DNA of 45,913 nt from UBA7328 sp002471345 (GCA_964011275.1 CAXGOB010000039.1:1-45913), one strand, 5' to 3'; counted from the stretch's first letter, positions 1-8,876 are shown. Translations and numbers: made by a program. Notes: generated by a model not told the origin, from the sequence alone.

Positions 1-14
1 TTAAACACTATTAT

Positions 15-160
15 TTAAATTATAAACTGTCTTAAGTAACGTAAGTCTTCAAAATCAATGCCGTTATTCTCAGAATAATAGTTGATTTTCAAAATAGTGC
101 AATTTCAAAAAGGTCAGATAAGTTTAAAGGCTTTTTGCTCTTTATTTTGTAAGTAAGTCC
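15..160 (-). pseudogene. Possible C-terminal gene remnant at window edge
   Basis: Reading the minus strand, a frame ending at position 15 gives about 26 protein-like residues that finish FEDLRYLRQFII followed by a stop. Just upstream, in another frame, comes a second plausible stretch (KPLNLSDLFEIALF, then a stop). No start codon is usable, so this looks like the tail of a broken gene with a frame change near position 95. The ending resembles the LRQLVI ending of the broken gene at the other end of the window, which suggests two members of one family. No function can be given. Confidence 0.25.
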
Positions 161-264
161 AATTATGAAGCAAGTATCTATAGGTGAAGTGTTAATTTCC
201 TATATACCGTTGAATTTTATATGATAATCTTCAATATCCTGTTGCCTGTAATTGTACAGCGGCT

Positions 265-678
265 CTATTTAGCAAACAACTGTCCAATATCATTAAAAGC
301 TTTGAATTCCAATGCATTTCCACATGGATCCAAGAAAAACATAGTGGCTTGCTCTCCTGGTTCGCCTTTAAATCTGATATATGGTTCTATAATGAACTCC
401 ATATCGTATTCTTTCAGTCTAAGGACCATAGCTTCCCAGTCTTCCATTTTAAGCACTACTCCATAATGAGGGACTGGAACAGCATGACTATCCACTGCAT
501 TAAAATGATGATTTTGTTTTTCTCCTTCTTTGTAGTGAATCACAAATTGATGCCCGTAAAGGTTAAAATCGACCCATACTTCAGATGACCTTCCTTCTTC
601 GCAACCTAGGACATCTCGATAGAATGTTCGAGCTGCATCGAGATCATTTACTGGAACCGCTACATGAAATGGTTGCAT
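265..678 (-). CDS. VOC family protein (glyoxalase-like)
   Basis: A 137-residue single-module protein of the vicinal oxygen chelate fold. It opens with FHVAVPVNDLDAARTFYRDV, the usual first strand and helix with a histidine ligand at residue 4. It carries a second candidate metal ligand in VPHYGVVL and ends with DPCGNALEFKAF, where the glutamate is the usual last ligand. Members include glyoxalases, dioxygenases and resistance proteins, so the substrate cannot be named. A TACTTTTG element (minus strand, positions 704-711) lies about 25 bases upstream and fits the Bacteroidota -7 promoter consensus, but I see no matching -33 TTG. The gene looks intact and monocistronic. Confidence 0.85.
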   Translation of the reverse strand: MQPFHVAVPVNDLDAARTFYRDVLGCEEGRSSEVWVDFNLYGHQFVIHYKEGEKQNHHFNAVDSHAVPVPHYGVVLKMEDWEAMVLRLKEYDMEFIIEPYIRFKGEPGEQATMFFLDPCGNALEFKAFNDIGQLFAK

Positions 679-788
679 ATCTATATGGATTTGAATGAGG
701 TCTCAAAAGTAAGACTCCCTTTTGACTTTTGGAATTTTAGACATAACAGGTTTTAGGATACCTGCTATGTCATTGATTTATTTATATT

Positions 789-1190
789 TTAGTCATCCCA
801 TCTTATCCAGTCTTTAGAAAATCCAAACTTCAGTCTCAATCCAATGACCGGTGAAGAAAGATCTGCATATTCTAGAGTATTAACATTCACATTATTCACA
901 AATCGATATCCTGCTTCTACTCCAATTCTAAACCACTGGAGCACGTTCATTTCGAGCCCTACATTGGGTTGTAAAATAAAGACTCTATCATCTACTTCAT
1001 TTGTGACTTCCAGTTTCCCACCTCCTGCTTGAAGATAGAATATTGGATGAATCACTTGATGAGAATTAGGTGTATAACCAAGTAGAAAATCGCTACCACC
1101 TATTTGTGCAGCGCGTCCATCAGTGAGAGTAAGATCTGTACCATAACCTGTCCACCCAAAAAGGAAATTATGATTAATTAATAAAGTGTT
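789..1190 (-). pseudogene. C-terminal fragment of an outer-membrane beta-barrel protein
   Basis: The frame opens directly after the TAG stop of the upstream gene (ends at 1191) and runs about 130 codons. The best ATG-like start inside is a GTG at 1055, but protein-like sequence begins well before it: INHNFLFGWTGYGTDLTL, then LLGYTPNSHQVIHP, VFILQPNVGLEMNV, WFRIGVEAGYRFV and a final LRLKFGF strand. From memory this is the C-terminal two thirds of a small Bacteroidota barrel family whose members start with a signal peptide and an ETLFG...GxWGG segment. That missing N-terminus is present at 2749-2949 on the same strand. I therefore read this as the tail of a gene split by about 1.6 kb of other genes. 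It has no signal peptide and is probably not functional. Confidence 0.6.
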
Positions 1191-1898
1191 CTATTGAACC
1201 CACATTACATCTTGAACAATAACTTGAGCAGTAAATCCATCTGGCATAATTTCACCCATGTTTGAATTAGTAACTCCTGATCCTCCAAATTCACCATTCA
1301 TAAACTTAAGTGCATCAGCTACAGATGAAAAACGATCCCATGTCATAACTGTAGAATATTCTTCTTCAAGATTATTAAGTTTTTGACCTACACCCCATGC
1401 AGTTCTACCGCCCATATTTTTCTTAAATGCAGGGCCCCATAGATTTACATTTTCATCAATAAATTGATTTTTAGCAGCTGGTCTTCCAAAATTCCATATC
1501 GAGGCTGTCCCCTCACCTTGAATAGATGATTTGGCAGCCCAATGAGTAACTCCCATTCCGGTTGTTAGATGACCTGTAGAAATAAGTTCTTGATCTATTC
1601 CTAAAATTGATTTAGGATCCCAAATAGAGAGATCTGTCATTTGCTCAGCAGTTTCATACCAATTAACAAAAGCGTGGTTCCATGTATCAGTTCCACCACC
1701 AACTCTAGCAACTAGTCCCCAAGATAATTGTTTTCCAGCATCTATATTAGCTTTAGCAACTTTAGACCAATAATTAGTCTCTAGCATTTGAAACTCTGCA
1801 ATGTTCTCCTGAGGAACATTAACAAAAGTTATTGAATAGTATTGAGCGTTTACACTAATACTAAACGCAAATAAAATAATAAATAATAATTTTTTCAT
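1191..1898 (-). CDS. Secreted protein with duplicated alpha/beta-barrel-like domain
   Basis: This encodes 235 residues with a clear Sec signal peptide (MKKLLFIILFAFSISVNAQ, cleavage after residue 18 or 19). The mature part looks like an internal duplication. Residues about 37-90 (ETNYWSKVAKANIDAG, WGLVARV, HAFVNWYETAEQM) are echoed at about 150-210 (ENVNLWGPAFKKNMGG, AWGVGQK, STVMTWDRFSSVADAL). The shared pattern N-x-W...K-x-N...WG...W suggests a dimeric alpha/beta-barrel (Dabb or NIPSNAP-like) arrangement in one chain, which is an inference. It sits inside the interval that splits the beta-barrel gene. Exact function unknown. Confidence 0.75.
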   Translation of the reverse strand: MKKLLFIILFAFSISVNAQYYSITFVNVPQENIAEFQMLETNYWSKVAKANIDAGKQLSWGLVARVGGGTDTWNHAFVNWYETAEQMTDLSIWDPKSILGIDQELISTGHLTTGMGVTHWAAKSSIQGEGTASIWNFGRPAAKNQFIDENVNLWGPAFKKNMGGRTAWGVGQKLNNLEEEYSTVMTWDRFSSVADALKFMNGEFGGSGVTNSNMGEIMPDGFTAQVIVQDVMWVQ

Positions 1899-2119
1899 AA
1901 TTGTTTTGGTTTATATTTTGTGAAAGCCCAATATAGATATAAATTAACCTTATTCCATTATCAGCTTTACATTTAGTTAAAAATTTATCAAATTCAAAAT
2001 AAAAAGATATTTAAATTGAAGTAATTTGAAATTTATATGTCTAAACTGAAATTTCTTAGGCCATTTTTGATTTTAGTTATAGTAATGTTTTTATTTAGTG
2101 TATTACTAAGTGTTTTTAA

Positions 2120-2305
2120 ATGACAGAAGAACATTTTTTTCAATGCCCACACTGTTGGGAAGAGATTTCAATGATAATTGACAAATCAGTATATGGTGAT
2201 TCTTACATAGAAGATTGCGAAGTATGTTGTAATCCCATTGATATATCTTATGCATCAAATGGTCATGAAATAACAGGTTTTTCAGCGGATTCAATAGAAC
2301 AGTAG
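2120..2305 (+). CDS. CPXCG-motif cysteine-rich protein
   Basis: A 61-residue protein matching the small CPXCG cysteine-rich family found across proteobacteria and Bacteroidota. It has CPHCWEEISM near the N-terminus and DCEVCCNPIDI about 25 residues later, giving two CxxC-type knuckles likely to bind one zinc ion. In the first motif the usual glycine after the second cysteine is tryptophan. Length is normal for the family, whose function is unknown. It is on the strand opposite to the flanking barrel fragments and is followed after 25 bases by the next plus-strand gene, so the two may share a transcript. Confidence 0.8.
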   Translation: MTEEHFFQCPHCWEEISMIIDKSVYGDSYIEDCEVCCNPIDISYASNGHEITGFSADSIEQ

Positions 2306-2330
2306 TATAAAATTTTTAATTTTATTAAAG

Positions 2331-2786
2331 ATGATAACAAAAGAAGAAATAATTAAAGCTCAAAAAGAATGGTCTGAAGGAATCATTAAGATGGGTGAGA
2401 TCTCAAATAATAGAGAACTACTAGAATCGTTTGTTAGTGATTTCCTAGATGACGTTTACAACTTCCAAGAAAAGGTTTTATTTAAGCCTACTAAAGCTAA
2501 AATAGAACAGTTTAGAAACAATAAAGAAACTGCTATTTCATATTTTATTGCTGGAGATGATAAAAAATGTAAAGAAGATAATGGGTTTGCTTTATCAAAA
2601 TGGTCAAAAATAATATTTGAAAACTCTGATATTATCATAAAAGAAAATCAAGGTTTGGCCATGGGTAATTATACTTTTGAAAATAATGAGTCTAAAATTA
2701 AAGTTGAATACTCATTTGGATATATAAAAATTAACAAGTCAATTAAGATTAATCTGCATCACTCATCAATTCCTTATCAAAATTGA
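2331..2786 (+). CDS. Conserved NTF2/SnoaL-like protein, HHSS type
   Basis: 151 residues. I recognise the family by FKPTKAKIEQFRNN, the SYFIAG segment, LAMGNYTF and the closing LHHSSIPY. These proteins resemble the NTF2/SnoaL fold and occur widely in marine bacteria, sometimes labelled phosphoribosyl-AMP cyclohydrolase, a label this sequence does not support. The conserved HHSS ending is complete, so the gene is intact. Its last 38 bases overlap, on the opposite strand, the end of the N-terminal barrel fragment, showing that the barrel frame there is not original sequence. It probably forms a pair with the CPXCG gene 25 bases upstream. Confidence 0.7.
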   Translation: MITKEEIIKAQKEWSEGIIKMGEISNNRELLESFVSDFLDDVYNFQEKVLFKPTKAKIEQFRNNKETAISYFIAGDDKKCKEDNGFALSKWSKIIFENSDIIIKENQGLAMGNYTFENNESKIKVEYSFGYIKINKSIKINLHHSSIPYQN

Positions 2787-2949
2787 ATTTATCATTGTAA
2801 GTAGTATAGGCATTATACGCCCCGCCCCAAAGCCCAGTAAAGCGCACCTTACCTTGGCCAAACAAAGTTTCTTCACTTTGACCAAAAGAACTTACACTTA
2901 AAAAAGTGAAAATGATAATTGCTAGTAGAGTGTTGTAGATTGTTTTCAT
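2749..2949 (-). pseudogene. N-terminal fragment of an outer-membrane beta-barrel protein
   Basis: 66 codons with a signal peptide (MKTIYNTLLAIIIFTF...SSFGQ) followed by SEETLFGQGKVRFTGLWGG and AYNAYTTYNDKFN, after which the frame soon stops. This is the typical beginning of the same small barrel family whose C-terminal part lies at 789-1190. The last dozen codons are merely the antisense of the conserved end of the neighbouring plus-strand gene, so true homology likely ends near 2785. The two pieces together would make a nearly complete protein of about 180-190 residues, probably lacking a short middle segment. Confidence 0.6.
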
Positions 2950-3165
2950 GTTTAATACGTTTTATTTTCTAATTATAAGATAAGGCGATAGTGCTAAGGG
3001 TTGCACAGCTTTTAGATCAATCCACCTTTCTTTAAGAAGTTCATAACGATATTTTGAAATTTTTAACTGATTGAAGCATTTCTTATAATTTAGAAATGAA
3101 AAAATTATTAATTAGACCAACATTTTGCTACGAGTTTTCGTCTTTATAAATGAAAGTTAATTAAC

Positions 3166-3645
3166 ATGAAAAAGATAGTTTTTATACTAGCATTACCCTT
3201 CTTAATTGGTTTTTCATCATGTACAGAGGGCGAAACTAACGAAGTACAAATCGAAGAAGGCACTTTTATTTTTGGAAGCTTTAATGGTTTTTGTCAGGGC
3301 AATTGCACCCACCTTTTCAAATATGAAAATGATCATGTATTTAGAGATGAAATGGATAGATTTGATGAAGACAATTTTACATTTTCTTCTGATGCAGAGG
3401 ATGACATAAAAGAAATCGCCCAAAGGCTATTTTCAGAATTTCCTGAATTTCTCAAAGATTCTGAGCAAGAAGTATACGGCTGTCCTGGTTGCACAGATCA
3501 AAGTACATTATACATTAGATTAGGGGAGTCAGAAAGTGTGCAGTCATGGAGATTGGATTCTTTTGAACAAGAAGATTGGCCTCAAGAATTAAAGGATTAT
3601 GTCAGACTATTGGTTACTGAATTGGATAAAATTATAATCTTTTAA
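3166..3645 (+). CDS. Lipoprotein, conserved hypothetical
   Basis: 159 residues with a lipoprotein signal (MKKIVFILALPFLIGFSSC, lipid on Cys19), so it is likely anchored in the outer or inner membrane. The mature part has cysteine pairs in FNGFCQGNCTHLFKY and GCPGCTDQ that could form disulfides, and an acidic middle. Similar FCxGxCTHLFK proteins occur in Bacteroidota, but no role is known to me. It ends 8 bases from the stop of the convergent OmpA-domain gene. Confidence 0.7.
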   Translation: MKKIVFILALPFLIGFSSCTEGETNEVQIEEGTFIFGSFNGFCQGNCTHLFKYENDHVFRDEMDRFDEDNFTFSSDAEDDIKEIAQRLFSEFPEFLKDSEQEVYGCPGCTDQSTLYIRLGESESVQSWRLDSFEQEDWPQELKDYVRLLVTELDKIIIF

Positions 3646-3653
3646 TGATGTCT

Positions 3654-4094
3654 TTAAGACGGTAGTGGATATAGCACAACATCTACTCTCCTATTTTGAG
3701 CTCTTCCTCTCCATGTCTCATTATTAAACTCTGGATTTTCTAAGCCATGATCTTTTATGAAAATTTTCTCTTTGGGTAAATCTCTTGAAATGAGCAGCTG
3801 CTTTGTAGCCCAACTTCTCATTTGAGAAAGTTGTTTATTAAATTTTATACTTCCTACATTATCTGTATGGCTGTGAATATGAATTTCATAATTTTCGAGC
3901 ATTTCACCATCTAAAAAATCTATGAGTTCCTGTCCTTGCTCTTCATCGATGTAGTAACTACCTCCACCAAAAAAAACACTCTTAATCTTGAGCTCTAGAG
4001 GTTTTTGTGCATTAATGGGAGAGATATCGCAAAGGAATATGAGACTAAATAGAACTACAAATGTTCCAACACACCGATAAGTGGAAATAACCAC
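3654..4094 (-). CDS. OmpA-domain outer-membrane protein
   Basis: 146 residues with an N-terminal hydrophobic signal ending near INAQ (residue 30), then a single OmpA C-terminal-like peptidoglycan-binding domain. The diagnostic parts are the YEIHIHSHTDNVGS segment, NKQLSQMRSWATKQLL and the closing AQNRRVDVVLYP. It is short for OmpA proteins because it lacks a barrel, so it is probably a periplasmic or lipid-free tether. The best start is a GTG whose G is the last base of the ilvE stop codon, so the two genes are probably co-transcribed. Confidence 0.8.
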   Translation of the reverse strand: MVISTYRCVGTFVVLFSLIFLCDISPINAQKPLELKIKSVFFGGGSYYIDEEQGQELIDFLDGEMLENYEIHIHSHTDNVGSIKFNKQLSQMRSWATKQLLISRDLPKEKIFIKDHGLENPEFNNETWRGRAQNRRVDVVLYPLPS

Positions 4095-5212
4095 TACACA
4101 GCCTCAACTAATGTTTCAGATACAGCAGGTTTTACCCATCCAAATTGGTCAATATGCTTTCCACTTCTTAATCCATTTATGATTTTCTTTAACCTAGGAC
4201 CTATAGTGTAGCTCTCAGGGTCAAAATCCATCACTTTTTCGCGATAAGCAATCTGATGAACAGGAGAAATCACAGCTGCTGTGCCTGTCCCCCAGACTTC
4301 TTTGACATGGCCCTTTTTATACGCTTTGAGTATTTTTTTAATTGAAAGATCCATTTCCACAACATCACGGCCTTCTGCTCTAAGTATCTTTATCACTGAG
4401 TCTCTGGTTATTCCCTTCAGTATTGCTCCATTATGCTTAGGTGTCATTATTTTATCACCTACAACAAAAAAAATATTCATTGTACCCACTTCTTGGATAT
4501 AGGTAAATTCATATGGATCCATCCACATCACCTGATCATAACCTGCTTCTACAGCTTTCATAGCTGGATATAATGAAGCTGCATAATTACCTGCTGTTTT
4601 TGCCTCCCCTACTCCACCAGGCGTAGCTCGTACATAAGTTTGCTCTGCCCTAAGACTTACAGAATTACTGTAATATGCTCCGACAGGGCATGTAAACACC
4701 ACAAATTTGAACTCCTTTGATGATCTGACACCAATGTACTTTTCTGTCGCGAACATATAAGGTCTTACATACAAAGCAGAATCCGGGACGGTAGGTATCC
4801 AATCCTTATCTAAAGTGACCAATTCATTTATAGCCTGCATGAATAATTCCTGCGGCACCTCAGGCATACACATTCGTCTAGCAGATGCATTGAGTCTTTT
4901 GGAGTGCATTTCTGGTCTGAAAAATAGTGGAACTCCCTCAGCATTCTTTGACGCTTTCATTCCTTCAAAAATGCTTTGCCCGTAGTGCAAAGTGAGGTTA
5001 GCAGGATGAATACTGAAATCTTCAAATGGCTTGATTTCAGGCTTTTGCCATTCCCCATCTCTATAATCCATCACAAACATGTGATCAGAATATACAGTAC
5101 CAAATGCTGGTGGTTCGGACATATCAAGATTGTTCAATTTAGACTGAACTATTGGAGTGATTTTGATCGCGGACATACCTCTACATGATTTTCTTACTCT
5201 AATATCAGTCAT
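4094..5212 (-). CDS. ilvE: Branched-chain amino acid aminotransferase
   Basis: A 372-residue fold-type IV PLP aminotransferase that interconverts valine, leucine and isoleucine with their 2-oxo acids in the cytoplasm. The PLP lysine is in GGVGEAKTAGNYAAS (Lys205 in this numbering) and the conserved QEVGTMN segment follows at about 240. LHYGQSIFEGMKA, VRPYMFATE and WGTGTAAVISPV are also typical of IlvE type II. The longest frame starts at 5212, but alignment with relatives from memory suggests the internal ATG at 5176 (MSAIKITP) as a good alternative, which would give 360 residues. The following OmpA-domain gene overlaps its stop by one base. Confidence 0.95.
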   Translation of the reverse strand: MTDIRVRKSCRGMSAIKITPIVQSKLNNLDMSEPPAFGTVYSDHMFVMDYRDGEWQKPEIKPFEDFSIHPANLTLHYGQSIFEGMKASKNAEGVPLFFRPEMHSKRLNASARRMCMPEVPQELFMQAINELVTLDKDWIPTVPDSALYVRPYMFATEKYIGVRSSKEFKFVVFTCPVGAYYSNSVSLRAEQTYVRATPGGVGEAKTAGNYAASLYPAMKAVEAGYDQVMWMDPYEFTYIQEVGTMNIFFVVGDKIMTPKHNGAILKGITRDSVIKILRAEGRDVVEMDLSIKKILKAYKKGHVKEVWGTGTAAVISPVHQIAYREKVMDFDPESYTIGPRLKKIINGLRSGKHIDQFGWVKPAVSETLVEAV

Positions 5213-5361
5213 TTGATATTTGTAAGCAAGGTTTAAGCCGTAAGCATTTCACTTTTGTAGATTATATCTTATTCGTGATAAATGTTTAAGCCTTTGGGTA
5301 AATACTATTAGATTTTTAATATGAGGATCAACAATTATCTTTTACCATTGTATTTTGTGAT

Positions 5362-5808
5362 ATGCATTTATCATTTTACAATTTCAAACGTTACGATATA
5401 ATTGAAAACTCGATAGAAATCGAACATAAAGTTCATTGGAAAAATGATGCCTCAACTCTTGTTATTGTGACATCTGATTATCAAAATCCTGAACTCAAAA
5501 TATTGTTACATAAAATACTGAATGCCATAAACTGTAGTGAAGAAAACACCTGTCTTATAGAGCTTCAAGAGACCCATCGACTGAAATTAATAGATCTAAC
5601 TCAATATCATTCAGCTCATTCTATCATTTGTATTGGATTAAAACCACTTGAACTAGGACTGAATATTGAAGCTAATTTGTTTCACAAAAAATCATTGTTA
5701 AATAAATCCATGCTTTTCAGCCCTTCTCTTAGCGAATTGGAACAAAACTTAGACTATAAGAAAATGCTTTGGGCGGAGTTAAAGAATCATTTTACAATTG
5801 AAACTTAA
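5362..5808 (+). CDS. Conserved Bacteroidota protein of unknown function
   Basis: 148 residues with no signal peptide. The central part (LKILLHKILNAIN, then CLIELQETHRLKLIDL and IICIGLKPLELGLNIEANLF) resembles small Bacteroidota proteins that sit near rimI and that I have seen compared to the DNA polymerase III psi subunit. The similarity I can judge by eye is weak, so the link is only a suggestion. Its end is 16 bases before the next start. Confidence 0.5.
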   Translation: MHLSFYNFKRYDIIENSIEIEHKVHWKNDASTLVIVTSDYQNPELKILLHKILNAINCSEENTCLIELQETHRLKLIDLTQYHSAHSIICIGLKPLELGLNIEANLFHKKSLLNKSMLFSPSLSELEQNLDYKKMLWAELKNHFTIET

Positions 5809-5824
5809 ATCAATAATTCTCATC

Positions 5825-6801
5825 ATGAAAAATTTGTCAACTTATTTCTTCATAATCTTTTTAGCGATACGGGTAACTGGGCAAACGTTTAGTTCTACCG
5901 ATCCGGATTACACCATGTATGTTCAAGCTGGTGAAAAGGCTCTGAAAGCAATGGAGTATGACTCATGTATCTATTATTATCAAAAAGGATTCAAAATCAA
6001 ACAAACCAGTTATCTAAGTACTTTAAGAAATGCTGCATGTGCTCATAGCAAAGGAAGTTATGACTACAGAGATGAACAATTAAAAATAGCTTTTGAAATC
6101 AATTGGGGTGGATCAAAACAGATTTATAATGATTACGATGAATTTAAATACCTGAGAGGGACTGACTTCGACAACCTTATTCAAGAATTGTATGAAAGAA
6201 GTGCTAAAGCATCTGGTGTCAACTTGGAAATGATGGAAGAATTTGAGACTCTCAGATATGAAGATCAGAGATATAGGCAGCAAATGAGAAACTATGAAAA
6301 TGGATCTCCTCAAATGGATTCTCTCTGGGGATTACAAAGTAAAGCCGATTCCAAAAATACAGAACGAATAATTGAGGTCATTGAAGAACATGGTTACCCT
6401 GGAAAATCTATGGTCGGTCCGGGGCATGCATCCACTGCGTTCTTAATAATACAACATGCTGATCTTGAAATACAACAGAAATATCTCACACTCATCACTA
6501 ATGCCGCAGATGCAGGTGAAGTGCAATGGTCTTCTGTAGCTCTCTTATTAGATAGAGTGAGGATGCGAGAAGGCAAATCGCAAATCTATGGAAGTCAACT
6601 TACTGGGCATCCAAGCCAAGAAGGTTATGTCTTTCATGAAATAGAAAATCCATATCAGATTGATAGCATTAGAGCCTCTGTTGGACTAGGGACAATCTCG
6701 GAATATGCTAAATTTTTGAGTTAGAATGGGATGTAGAAGAGCACATCAAAGAGGTGAAAGAAATGAAAGCTTATGATGAGGCTAATCTAAAAAAGGAGTA
6801 A
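5825..6801 (+). CDS. Secreted DUF6624 protein, frameshifted near its end
   Basis: The ATG at 5825 starts a Sec signal peptide (MKNLSTYFFIIFLAIRVTG). An N-terminal TPR-like helical part follows (ALKAMEYDSCIYYYQKGF), then the DUF6624 domain recognised by EEHGYPGKSMVGPGHASTA, IIQHADLEIQQKYL and ALLLDRVRMREGKSQIYGSQ. The frame stops at 6724 (EYAKFLS), but a -1 shift at the T5 run 6713-6717 continues as ELEWDVEEHIKEVKEMKAY and further to a stop at 6801, as expected for the family. One T seems to be missing. The affected tail lies outside the conserved core, so the protein may still work. Confidence 0.75.
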
Positions 6802-6875
6802 TCCAACTTCTATCCCTTTTGAGTTTTCTTATTTCTAATCTAGTATCACATCTTGTGGATAATTTTAAGTGAATA

Positions 6876-7698
6876 ATGAAATATCAAACCAATGTAGACG
6901 AAACCATATTCGTGTCTGAAATCGTCCCTGAGCGTAGCTATATGTTCAATCAAGACTTAAAAACTGGATTGAGTATAATTTGGAATAAAGAGGGTGAAAC
7001 AAATCTAAAAATTGACAATGAGGTTATAACTATTGAAGAGGACTGTGCTATTTTTCTGACTGAATTCCACAAGATCGATGAAATTATCTTTAAAAAAAAT
7101 GAACGTGATCCAATTCAATAGAGCTTTCTATTGCATTGACGATTCTGATCATGAAACAGGGTGCAAAGGTTTATTGTTTTTCGGCGCATCTAAGATCCCA
7201 AAAATTGCTATTCCAAAAAAGAAAAAGAAACAATTCCATCTTTTATGGGAGGTTCTAATGATGGAAATGGAAGAAAGTGATGATCTAAAACTAGAAATGC
7301 TGCGCAATCTTTTGAAAAGGTTTTTGATTCTCTTTTTAAGAATTTATAAAAATCAGAACGATAGCTTACCCAACGACAACATAAGTATAGGTCTAATCAG
7401 GGAATACAACTTTCTTGTAGAAAAGAATTATAAAGAGTTAACTAAAGTATCAGACTATGCCAAATTGTTATTCAAATCTCCCAAAACTCTCTCCAATATT
7501 TTTAAAAAGTACATAGATAGAACACCAATACAGATCATCAATGAAAGAAGATTATTAGAAGCTAAAAGGCTTTTAAAATATACTGAAAAATCAGTGCAGG
7601 ACATTGCATATGAGTTAAATTTTAAGGACGTTCCATCTTTTAGTAATTTCTTCAGTAGTCAGATTGGAATTCCCCCTTCCAAATTCAGATTACCGTAG
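6876..7698 (+). pseudogene. AraC-family transcriptional regulator split by a frameshift
   Basis: Two overlapping frames together make one AraC-type regulator of about 274 residues. The first (6876-7121) gives the N-terminal cupin-like part ending IDEIIFKK. The second gives NVIQFNRAFYCIDD, GCKGLLFFGA and a C-terminal helix-turn-helix pair with SDYAKLLFKSPKTLSNIF and QDIAYELNFKDVPSFSNFF. The shift lies in a run of eight A at 7092-7099; seven A would restore one frame. Both halves are otherwise well preserved, so this may be a recent mutation, transcriptional slippage or a sequence error. It lies directly upstream of the msrA operon on the same strand and could be its regulator, which is an inference. 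Confidence 0.75.
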
Positions 7699-7799
7699 CC
7701 AACTTCAAAACGGGAATTATTCACAATTCAAAAGGAAGCCGCCCTAACACGATATCCTTTCTTTACCTATAAATTTGTGATTACAATAAAAGGAGAATT

Positions 7800-8342
7800 A
7801 TGAATAAGCAAGTAGCTACATTCGGAGGTGGATGTTTTTGGTGTATAGAAGCCATAGTCCAAAGGTTAGAAGGAGTCACAGAGGTGATTTCAGGATATGC
7901 TGGTGGAGCAACAACAAATCCTAATTATAGAGCAATTTCTACAGGCACCACTGGACATGCTGAAGTAGTACAAGTCACTTTTGATTCAGATATAATAAGC
8001 TATGAGGATCTTATCACCATTTTTATGACTAGTCATGATCCCACTACACCCAACAGACAAGGGGCCGATAGAGGAACACAATATAGATCTATCATTCTAT
8101 ACCATGATACAAAACAAAAACAAACTGTAGACATGGTTTTAAAAAGTCTAAAAAGCTCATTCCCTAACTCAATAGTCACTGAAGTAGCCCCATTGGAAGC
8201 ATTTTACAGTGCTGAGAGATATCATCAAAATTATTTTAATAGTAATTCTACCGCTGGATATTGTCGGGTAGTTATTGATCCGAAAATCAAAAAGCTAAGG
8301 GAGAAATATGCTGATAAATTGAAAAAAGAAATGATGGATTGA
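7800..8342 (+). CDS. msrA: Peptide-methionine (S)-S-oxide reductase MsrA
   Basis: This 180-residue enzyme reduces methionine-S-sulfoxide in oxidised proteins using thioredoxin. The catalytic motif FGGGCFWC (Cys12) begins the domain, followed by SGYAGG, GHAEVVQVTFD, PTTPNRQGADRGTQYRS and the ERYHQNYF segment that binds substrate. Length is normal for a short cytoplasmic MsrA. The start is supported by an AAAGGAG Shine-Dalgarno sequence a few bases upstream. A thioredoxin-like protein, an acetyltransferase and SelO follow on the same strand at very short spacing, pointing to a redox-repair operon. Confidence 0.97.
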   Translation: MNKQVATFGGGCFWCIEAIVQRLEGVTEVISGYAGGATTNPNYRAISTGTTGHAEVVQVTFDSDIISYEDLITIFMTSHDPTTPNRQGADRGTQYRSIILYHDTKQKQTVDMVLKSLKSSFPNSIVTEVAPLEAFYSAERYHQNYFNSNSTAGYCRVVIDPKIKKLREKYADKLKKEMMD

Positions 8343-8390
8343 ATAAATCCTAATTTGAAATATAAAAGGAATAATATACAAGACAGAATA

Positions 8391-8876
8391 ATGAGTTACG
8401 GTATAGAAAGTAAAAATGCCCCAGAATTCAATATTCCTAAATGGATAGATCGTTATGGAAATGAGACTGGTAGTATAAAGCTCAAAGATTATGAAGAGAA
8501 ATTCAAAGTAATCTATTGTTTTCAGGCATGGTGCCCAGGTTGTCATAGCAGAGGACTACCTTCATTGAAGAAAATGGTGGATGCACTAGAAGGCAATGAC
8601 AAAGTTGTTTTCCTTGCTATTCAGACAGTGTTTGAAGGCAGACATGCTAATACTTTTGAGAAGTTAAAGGAGATACAAAAGGAATATAGTATATGCATTC
8701 CTTTTGGACATGATGAAGGAGACGAATCAACAGAAAATATATCTTCAACTATGAGAAACTATCGGACAGGTGGTACCCCTTGGTTTATTTTAATTGATCA
8801 AAACAATAAGGTCATTTTTAATGATTTTAACTTAGATGATAATAAAGCGATTGAATATTTGAAAGAATTAAAATGA
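8391..8876 (+). CDS. TlpA-like thioredoxin-family protein
   Basis: About 161 residues from the ATG at 8391; an upstream TTG at 8355 is possible but less likely. The fold is thioredoxin-like: FKVIYCFQAWCPGCHSRGLP holds the CPGC redox pair, and GGTPWFILIDQNNKVIF contains the cis-proline segment. No signal peptide is visible, unlike most TlpA proteins, so it may act in the cytoplasm. Placed between msrA and selO, it could be the electron donor for MsrA or a partner of SelO, which is an inference. Its TGA stop overlaps the next ATG (ATGA). Confidence 0.8.
   Translation: MSYGIESKNAPEFNIPKWIDRYGNETGSIKLKDYEEKFKVIYCFQAWCPGCHSRGLPSLKKMVDALEGNDKVVFLAIQTVFEGRHANTFEKLKEIQKEYSICIPFGHDEGDESTENISSTMRNYRTGGTPWFILIDQNNKVIFNDFNLDDNKAIEYLKELK

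Noticed and set aside
2106..2294. 62-codon minus-strand frame opposite the CPXCG gene
   Set aside because: Antisense shadow; the plus strand has the conserved cysteine motifs.
1179..2753. The block splitting the barrel gene considered as an insertion sequence
   Set aside because: No transposase and no terminal inverted repeats seen; only a 7-base direct repeat, which may be chance.
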